From Wuchereria bancrofti (Eukaryota > Nematoda > Chromadorea > Rhabditida > Onchocercidae), in the NCBI GenBank assembly GCA_005281725.1, contig SSBO01000007.1, forward strand, positions 3,478,402-3,542,401: a stretch of DNA of 64,000 nt, in the 5' to 3' direction. Numbering within the stretch: position 1 is the stretch's first letter; each line of letters opens with the position of its first letter. Positions 55,801-64,000 of this stretch are shown here, in pieces. A program made the position numbers and the translations under genes. A model generated the notes under the pieces. It did no database searches. It was not told the origin of the DNA and saw only the letters and a program-made list of their open reading frames with translations.

Positions 55801-57244
55801 AGTAAACAGCCTGTCATTTCGTGAGAAAATTCTTTTTAATATAGCAAAGAAACATTTTTATACCATACTAATTATATGTGATTTGTCTTAGCAGATGGCC
55901 GTGCATAAATAAGAAAGCAGCATAAAACTGAAGGATAGAGTTACCTCCTGTTTCATAATAACCTATTCTTCCATTACTGAGATAGATCCCAGTAATCACT
56001 TATAATTATTCCTGTAAAACTTATTATTAAATTAAAGAACTGATTGTCAGAGTGAACAATCTCTTCGAAGTTTACTCATACACTTCTTTTCAATTTTGGA
56101 TCAGAAATGAAAGAAGACAATAGAGGAGAATTTTACTCCACGTAGAATTACGTAAAAGTGGAGAGAATATGCAAATGCTATCTCAACTAGTAACCTTCAA
56201 AAGTATAAAGAAAAATTTTATAAAGAAACGGCAATAAAAAATAAATGCATGGAATGTAAATGTTCTAACATATGACCTTTAAGAACAGATAAAATGTAAG
56301 TTGCTTTTTACAGTGACAGCAAGTCATTGTCCTAAGTACTAATCAAACGTCTATAGAAACGAAAAAATTGATCACTTGGGATCAAAACGGATAAATATAT
56401 GAAAATATAGTGCAGCAATTAGACTTGAAATTACAATTCCAACTTGAATAGGCACTTTTTTCATAAATTATAGATCGGTTAGTGAATGAACCAAAATACT
56501 TCAAATAAAATTTTCTTCAATATAGATTTCTATACATTCCATTCCAGACCGTATATATGCCTGAAAAGAAGGATTTCAATCATTCAAGAACAGAAAATTC
56601 CTTGCAAACATCTTTATAAGAAGATTTTCAATGAAAGCTTTAGTAACTTTTGTTCAATGCTTCTGAGATAAGTTGATGAGTCAGCGGCAAGAAATAATGC
56701 TCACAAAGCAAACTTGCAGTAACATAAATGAAATGATTTATCAGCCCTGAAACATCATCATAAAAGTCATCATCATCATAAAAAACGCCCCCATTTCATG
56801 TGGGCAATTTTCATTATGTTGGAAAAAACTGAAAATGAATCGTAAAATAAACTGCATTTCTCCTTTTCAAACCTTTTTAATAGAGTGCAAAGACGAAAAT
56901 AATTTGGAAATTGCAGTTTGACCAACTTAAACAGCGATGCTTGGAATAATCCTTTGTGATGTTCAGTGTTATGGAAAAATCTTTATTATTACAAGTTTGA
57001 CCAACTTAAACAGCGATGCTTGGAATAATCCTTTGTGATGTTCAGTGTTATGGAAAAATCTTTATTATTACAAGGCACACAAAAATGAGAGAATATTGAA
57101 CAAGCGATAAAATCATTGAAAAACAAAATAAGACCGTAGTTAGCGAATGACAAATGATAAGAACACATGGTTCTTAAAATGCTGTCCTTTTGAGAACAAT
57201 ATTTATTTGAAGGATAGGAAAAAAAATTAGGTCGAGGAATTGTT
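52886..57244. other. Upstream region of the UPF0561 gene and AT-rich intergenic DNA
   Basis: A GC-richer stretch at about 53000-53470 may be the promoter of the minus-strand UPF0561 gene; the plus-strand frame there (53213-53470) looks incidental. From 53.5 to 56.9 kb I see nothing beyond AT-rich sequence. Confidence 0.4.
56915..57073. repeat. Perfect 79-bp tandem duplication
   Basis: The sequence from 56916 (GTTTGACCAACTTAAACAGC) repeats exactly at 56995, giving two adjacent 79-bp units. Matching extends one base upstream and ends near 57074. Absence of mismatches implies a recent event or recent gene conversion. It lies about 170 bp downstream, in transcript sense, of the miR-9/79 hairpin. 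Confidence 0.95.
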
Positions 57245-57329
57245 GTATTGTGCTTAGCTTTGGTAACCTAGCTTTATGAAGCCAGTAACTTACTCATACA
57301 GCTAGATAACCAAAGTAAAGTTGCAATAC
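57245..57329 (-). ncRNA. mir-79: miR-9/miR-79 family microRNA precursor
   Basis: Read on the minus strand, the 5' arm (57315-57294) begins CTTTGGTTATCTAGCTGTAT, the conserved miR-9 mature sequence minus its first base. The 3' arm (57277-57256) begins ATAAAGCTAGGTTACCAAAG, matching C. elegans miR-79. The arms pair along about 22 positions, with a loop near 57278-57293. The lower stem extends to GTATTG/CAATAC at 57324-57329 and 57245-57250. The miR-9/79 family is expressed in neural and epidermal lineages in animals. Having a canonical miR-9 5' arm and a canonical miR-79 3' arm in one hairpin is the ancestral arrangement. Which arm dominates cannot be read from sequence. Host transcript unknown; a putative minus-strand exon at 59.1 kb lies upstream. 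Confidence 0.9.
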
Positions 57330-59032
57330 TTGAGCCAGACATGTTGCTAAAGAAAATGAAGATAAATAGACTTTTGTTTGATTTTAACAGCTAGTAATCA
57401 AAATTATTTTTCTCCGTAAAACGAGACAGCAGATTATGCACATCTGAATTATTAGCAGCATTCAAAAGAAATAAAAACAGACCATTCTCATTTGTTAAAC
57501 AGTTTATAACTATGATTACTCTTAAGACGAAAATTTCAGGCCATTAACCTTATCTAAAGAAACTGAAGAAGTAATTCCGAATTTTTATTTACGTAAATGA
57601 TCATATGTTAGTTGATAATAGAGAATGAAACGAATTTTATGAAGGGATGTTTAATAGTAGGAGTTTGAGATTGTAAGACGTCTCTTGCCTTAACTGTACA
57701 TCTTGTAATTATTTGGAGATATTTGGCGATTTACGTAGGTGTAAATTAAGCAACAAGAACCAATAACCCAGCAAATGGATGAAAAGGAACCATCGCATAC
57801 TGTTAAAATAAGTGATAATAGTAATAATGATGAAAATGAAAATAATAGAATATGAGTGAAACAAGTGTCCGTCTTTTGTGAGGTGGGGATGCACAGAGAC
57901 AGACAGAAGCATGCATACACCTACCATTGACTATAAACTGGAGAAGATAGACGGACACCGGAACCAATACAGGAGTAGAGCAACACCATGTATATACCAA
58001 ACACTCCTTCCTCTTCCCTTCCACATCATCGTGATGTATTCAAAAAGCAATTAACCAATTGAAGGTCGTCATCAGCCACGCCCTATCATACTATATTCTC
58101 GAGGTAATGCTGTCATTGAGCAATTGCTGTTAAAGATGGTGTAGGACAGGTAGATAGACTGACTAACAACGGACGGATGAACAAAGATCGACGAGTGGAC
58201 AGAGGGTTGGTGTAATGACCGAAGACGGGAAGGAAGTTGGACATAGAAGCAGCAAGCAATAGGGATGGAAGAACACGAGCTTATCAGTGATTTACTTTAG
58301 TCCGAATCTGTTGTCACATAAATGACCTTGATGATATCTACAAACACAGACAAACTTGCCAAGAATAGACAACTCCTGTTGCTCTCACACTGTAACTATA
58401 CGATTTCCTATCAAGTTAAATCGATGTAGTGATTTGGTCAACAGTCAACAGTCAGTAACCTCTTAAAGTTCTACAAACTTTATGCTCATCTTATTTCCAG
58501 AGGTTAAACTAAATACCATAGTATTTGATAGCTAAATACTTGCTTCCACAAGCAAAAACATTTTCATAATTTCCAAAATCAAGAAATCTAAACAAATTTA
58601 TTAAACTGTTATCATGAAAATACCATGAATTGAATATAAGTGAGCAACTCACTGAGTTCAAAGATGGCAATTAAAATTCTTCTACTTCCAGCTGTATTTA
58701 TATCTGCAAAAAACTGTTATTTAAAAATGCACATCAGTATTTCATAAAATATAAAAACATTGTACATGTGCCAAGCAACAATCAAGTTTTACCATAAACT
58801 GTAAAAATTAAAGAGAATTTTAGCCACTCATGATTTTTGACAAATTTTATAACAGATTTCTTTGGAAAGAAGCTTCAACATAGAGCTTTTCATTTCATTC
58901 ATACTTTTAATGATTTATTAAATTTTGAAATACTTAAAAGAAAAAGTACTGAAAATAACTTTACAAAATGCAAAGGGGACTTGTTTTTGAAATGCCTTCA
59001 TGCGGTTTATTCCTTCTTCCTTTTCTTTTTAC
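57330..59032. other. Region upstream of the microRNA
   Basis: About 57800-58350 is less AT-rich and could hold the pri-miRNA promoter. A plus-strand frame starting with ATG at 57776 (MDEKEPSHTVKISDN) looks protein-like for a few residues, then stops. I do not call it. Confidence 0.35.
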
Positions 59033-59150
59033 CTGCCACACATGCATCATTGAGTGCTTCATCAAGCACTCGTTCTCCTTCATTCCTCTTAACAGTAACT
59101 AGTTCTTCACTTCTCCAAAAAGAATGCATATCGCCACAATCTGTCAACAT
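59033..59150 (-). CDS. Possible first coding exon of an unidentified gene
   Basis: A minus-strand frame from ATG at 59150 to a GTAAAA donor at 59032-59031 encodes 39 residues (starting MLTDCGDMHSFWRSEELVTV) with balanced composition. A TGTTGCAG acceptor about 45 bases before the ATG could be the trans-splice site. No downstream exon was identified, and no family is recognised. If real, its transcript could run through the microRNA hairpin at 57.3 kb. Confidence 0.3.
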
Positions 59151-61166
59151 TTTCTCATCTCCTTCCTTTCTTACCAATCTTTAGGCCACTGCAACACACA
59201 AAACATTATTCATATTTACATATATTAATTCGTATATTTTCTGCTTCGCCGTTTTTCGTTTTCTCTGTTAACATCGAATAGAACTGGGTGCTTCGGGATG
59301 ACACAACTCAAGATCTGCAGTAAATCACTCTTGAATCAGTTAACTGAAATTGACAGGTAGAAATCTTCTTCACAGTCGCCGTCTGCATTTCTTTACTTTT
59401 TGTAGTGTGTGGGTTTGCGCAAAACGTAATCCATCAATTTTTTCTTCCTTCGATTTCTGTTACATCTTTATAAAATGAGAAGGTCTTGGAGTTTTTCTGA
59501 AATTTAATGGAATCGATTACGAAACAATAGAAGGAAATTTTCTAGAGTTTTTAGTCTTTTTTTTTGAGCTTTTTCTCTGCAAAACATTTGAAATGATAAG
59601 AAACCTTATTCTACTGCTGAATTGGCCCTCCTGGCCAAAGCAGTAATAATAATATAACAGAAATCTTCTGGATAGGTTTGAATTAATGGAAAAGATGGGA
59701 CCAACAGATATGGAGACTGCCTTAAATGATAAAGTTGATTTCTCTTCGTTTCACTTTAAACTGTTCTTCGAGCTATTATTACTGCAGTAGTTACAGTTAC
59801 CGACAAATAATGTCATTTTCTTCAGGAGAGAGAACTGTCAACATTTTCTCGATCCTCTCTATCATCAAATCAACCGAATGTGTTGTAAATTCATGGTAAT
59901 GACCTAATCAGCAAGGAGTCATCTAGCAGCACGTATCAGTAAACAAATCGAGTGAGTGACCCCGTACCTGTCTCATTTAACTGTCATCTATTATCGTCAC
60001 AAACCACTACCGTTAATTCTGTATTACTACAATCCCTACTTGCTATTATCATTGCTTTGAATAAAGCAGTTATGCGAAATAGAGTTTATATTTCACAAAA
60101 AAAAGAAAAAAAATCGAAAATTTCTAATTAATCACTTCCTCAATGTATGAACAAAAAAGTTAAATTAAAAGGTTAAAATGAACTTAAAAAGAAGTAAAAC
60201 TAATAGAAGGAACAGAAAACAAGAGGTAAATTGAAATTTTATGTTTTTAATCTGAACTAAAACAGACATTTCATAAATAATTTGCAAAAAATCAAAGCTA
60301 CAATAAAATAGACTTCGCTGTTCTTAGATAATGTTTATTCGTTTCACTTGTACATTCCAGCAAGATAAGAAGTTAAGCAAAAATTAATGAGTGTGTACGT
60401 GTTTCACTCTTTTTTCTGTGTCCTCGTCGATACTGTCATAGAAAGGGAATTGACAAGGAACCATCTTTCAACTTTTTCAGCTCCTACTACTGGTAGATCA
60501 CTTTCACCCTGATATTGCAGTAAACACGAACTACAGTATCCCCTTCACCTTCTGGATGGGACAGATAACTCGGCTGTTATTTGTTGGGATATACTGAGAT
60601 AAGCGGTCATGATTCCATCAGTAATAGACTAGAGGGAATCATTTCCTTGTTTAATGTTTGCCACAAATGGGTCTGATTGACCGATCGATTGATAGAACGA
60701 TCAGTGGAAAGATAAAGAGAGCTGTCTACTGATCACACTCATCGATAAAACAGATGGAATCTGTATTCATCCATCAGTCCATCCTTCCATCACTCACTAA
60801 TCTTCCCTTCGTTGTTCATCATTCATTCCTTTAATTAATTTCAATAAATTTACTATTGGAGGCACTTGCCGCTTTGTTCTTGAATATTGAAAGATCAGAT
60901 GGATACAAAGCTATCCCGCGACCCCGAATGCTACTGAAGTAATCTCCAGGGACGAAAAATAATCAAACCAATCTGTTGACTAACAAATAATCGCCAACAA
61001 ACTCTTCCCATTTCATATAAAAAACGAATGAAAATTTTTAATCTTTTAACATTCAACCATCCAATCACATTCCATTTTTGGCCTTTCTCACAAAGACCCA
61101 AACCTGGCTTAGTGAGAGTACCGCTTAACATCCTTTCTTTCATCTCAAAAAAAGAACAATTTTTAG
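59151..61166. other. AT-rich region with patches of higher G+C
   Basis: Patches near 59.9-60.1 and 60.4-60.9 kb are less AT-rich and rich in short CATC/GATC-like repeats, but I see no gene. Confidence 0.35.
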
Positions 61167-61270
61167 TTCGAAAATCCATGTATCTAGTATCGTTTGATAC
61201 TGAACTATCACGGACATACGATCCAGCAGAATTCACATGGCTTGATGAAGGATGTGCTTGGAAAATATAA
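61167..61270 (+). CDS. Possible terminal exon of an unidentified gene
   Basis: After a CAATTTTTAG acceptor, a plus-strand frame runs to TAA at 61268-61270. Its last 30 residues (including LSRTYDPAEFTWLDEGCAWK) look protein-like rather than random. The overlapping 115-codon minus-strand frame (60931-61278) is its probable shadow. No upstream exon was found, and no family is recognised. Confidence 0.25.
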
Positions 61271-64000
61271 CGGACCAATAAATATATGTAATATCCTTTC
61301 TAACAACATCAAACATTTTTATTTACCAAATAAACTTTGTTAGCAAAAAACAAAAAAGGAAAGAAAACAACAAACGGAGAATTTACATAGAACAAAATGC
61401 AGAGGCTCATTAACTCGACTACACGAAGTAACAAATAGTTGACGGTAGATGAACAATGTTCTTGAGGCAGAATAAGAAGCAATATCATAAATACCAGAAA
61501 ATCGACAAATGAAGCAGCTTTTACCAGGAAAGAAAAATAAGGACAACTTGTCAGAAATGATCTCAAAGACTGAAGATGCATCTGTACCGAGTAATTATAG
61601 AGTACAGTTATACCCTATAAGGAATGTCTACCATTAGCATGAGTAATGCATTTATTTTTAGCCTCTGTTCTTCTGAAACTATATTTCGATTTAATGTTTG
61701 TCTCATGTACTGTTATATCGCAAATACTGATATATCAAAAAATAATTTAAGAATTTAAGTCGCACTTGATCATTCAGCTATGGCATCTTATTTACACTCG
61801 CAGAAACAATGACATTTTTGGCATCGATGTTTTCTAATCCATTGATATAATGTATAACAATGTCACTGGCTCATTTTCTCATTAAGAATTGCCAAATGAC
61901 TTTGGGAAAAGTATCAGGAAACAATACCAGGATAATTTATAGACCTGTATGAACAATTTAGATAACAATTGTTCTGAAGTAACAATTTTAACGTTCTTTT
62001 GCAGAACTGCAAAGAAATGTATAGTTGGTCGATTAACAAAAACCATGAAACCGATAAAGCAGCATGTCAACTAATTGTTAGAGTGACATTACTAAATGGT
62101 ATTAAGCTATGATATCTTAAATTTGAGTATGAAAACTGAATAAAGGACAGAGCTAAAAGCCCCCATACTTATGCAAAAATCAATCGAAACACTGTATTGC
62201 TGATATTATCGAACTAAACATAAAATACACCGGTATATATATGTCAATGATGAAGCAGGTATTCAGGATTATTCTAAAGTCTTCTGCATAAAGGCACGAT
62301 TATAAGAAACAATTCGTTGACAAACTCTTCCCATCTTGTCGATTCGAAATATCACAATTAAGACTGCAGAAGAAATTTTGAACATAATGATGTATAGGAA
62401 AACGAAATGATCGGAAAATTCAAAACACGTTTAATTCGGCAGCATGATAATTGTTCAATGAAAGTTTTCTCATTTTTTTTCATCAGCAAAAAAAGATGCA
62501 TAGGAAAATATTGACAATAGCTTACAGATTCAGGGAACTCTTGAAAAAATTATTTTATAAGGAATTAGCGCCACTGAAAATCGAGCACCAGAATTTTGAA
62601 AATCTCAAGTGGTTCTATTTCTAAAAACCGAAAACTCGCCTACTTGCTCCCTTCTGCGACAGGCATGGAATTTCCACTCATTTTGGACATCTATATGTTT
62701 TCCTTCTCAATCCTGATATCAAAAAATTTCAAATCCCGCTTACCAATTGATTACATAACACCAAGTTGAGTAAAATCTCAGTTGAGCAATTTACTTGAAT
62801 ATTGTCATAAATAATCCAGAAAGTAATTCAGCACTTTTAGTTTTAGAAATGAAAGCTTTACACTTTCTTGGAATGATCTTAGAATTCAATCGAATGAATA
62901 GAGCTGATAATGACCCGTGAACGATTTACATAAATCCGAATGGCAGTAAAAGAAATGAATTTAGCCATTTCGGCACTTATGAATTGCACCCGCCCTAAAA
63001 TGTAACAAAGGTGACAAACGACAACAATGCGAACTGATGTCACTGTAGGTCAAATAGAAATACACACTATATCACGTAGAAAGTTAAATGAAGCGACAAA
63101 CATATAGAAGTGCTTAAACGTTTCTTTAATGATACTATAAACTCTCGAAAGTGAAGATCTCGTTACATGAGTTCGTCACCACAATTTTGAGGTGAAGAGT
63201 TGGAACAAAGTGCAGTTTTCAGAGGTAGTTGGGACAATAAACGGACAGCCAAGGGTACCGAGATAATGAGGTTTTATATATATTTGAAATTACTGGAATC
63301 AAACGCTTAGAATTAAAAGGAATTGAAAGGAAAAGGAAAAGAAATGAACTGCCAGACATCTCATAAATTAATATTCTGATAAAGCAATGAATCTTAGAAT
63401 TGTAAGAAAACTCTACAAAAGAATCAAAAGTTCGATAACATCATTATTACTACACTAATCAAAGTCTAAAATCCACCAGCAAAAAAACAGACCAAAATGT
63501 CAAGATCCTTCATTTAATAAAAGATTTTTCAAACGCCGAGCAACTCATGCAGCAAAATTTCATCACAAAAGATCACTCATATCGAAAAGATAGAGGAAAA
63601 TGCAACGGTTAACAACAAGGTCGTTAAGAGAAAGTGAATAAAGTATAAACTGAATAGAAAGGAAGTTCTTATCTGTGATAACTTAGTACCATCTTTTTAC
63701 CGCTAGTCGCGATAATAATAAAGTAATAAACATAAAGAGGATGAAATTCTACAAAGTTTTAGTATTAAAATTTTTTAACAAAACAAATTTTGTGAAAACA
63801 AATAAGCAAACAATAGAATAAGGTAAGCGAACCCTTTGATTACCGAATAATGAATAAAGGTAGAACATGCGAATACTTTCAAAGTTCACTGCAAATAACA
63901 AAAAACCTATTTATCATGAACCATTTTGATTGTGTGATCTGAAATGAAGATTTATACAATAAAAATAACAATAAAGTCAAGAGGAAAACAACACGAAGAA
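61271..64000. other. AT-rich terminal region
   Basis: No gene, RNA or clear repeat identified. Short frames at 61309-61581 and 61882-62070 (minus) have hydrophobic, AT-driven composition and no splice context. Confidence 0.45.

Noticed and set aside
60931..61278. 115-codon minus-strand frame
   Set aside because: Antisense to a more protein-like plus-strand terminal frame; no supporting splice sites.

Overview
The window is nuclear DNA from a nematode, most likely a filarial/spirurid species. It is roughly two-thirds A+T. Genes are split into short exons by introns of about 50 bp to 2.5 kb, acceptors are mostly TTTCAG-like, and several start codons sit directly behind a 3' splice acceptor, as expected for spliced-leader trans-splicing. 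The proteins are clearly animal (complex I subunit, DET1, spartin, POT1, E75-type nuclear receptor, Obg GTPase). Gene models were built by hand from exon phase, splice sites and remembered family sequences; no alignment was run, so exact exon ends are predictions.

Region 1 (about 70-18550, plus strand) is a dense train of genes in one orientation: NDUFS5-like complex I subunit, DET1, a RERG/RASL-type Ras-like GTPase with altered switch residues, spartin, a POT1 protein carrying both telomere-binding OB folds, and a short PSMG3-like proteasome-assembly-chaperone fragment with an apparent frameshift. Gaps in the train run from about 0.6 to 1.7 kb, so some genes may be co-transcribed.

Region 2 (18916-24237, minus) is one gene for an F-box protein of the FBXO28 type with a long N-terminal extension. 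It converges on the PSMG3-like fragment. Region 3 (24238-32339) is an 8 kb AT-rich interval with simple repeats and a strong short hairpin.

Region 4 (32340-38418, plus) is an E75/Rev-erb family nuclear receptor (nhr-85 type). It has a His/Gln-rich N-terminus, a classic DNA-binding domain and a C-terminal PLDLS motif expected to recruit CtBP. Its introns contain a striking cluster of AGGTCA/TGACCT half-sites, including perfect DR1 and DR0 pairs.

Region 5 (38419-48007) is largely empty, with one possible small gene near 45.4 kb. Region 6 (48008-52885, minus) holds the mitochondrial Obg GTPase MTG2 and, upstream of it, a UPF0561 (C2orf68) family protein. Region 7 (52886-64000) is mostly non-coding. 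It contains a clear miR-9/miR-79 family hairpin on the minus strand (57245-57329), a perfect 79-bp tandem duplication and two isolated exon-like fragments.

The genes do not form one pathway. Housekeeping functions (respiration, ubiquitin ligation, membrane/lipid-droplet biology, telomere protection, mitochondrial ribosome assembly) cluster in compact blocks, while the nuclear receptor and the microRNA, both likely developmental regulators, sit in large non-coding territories.
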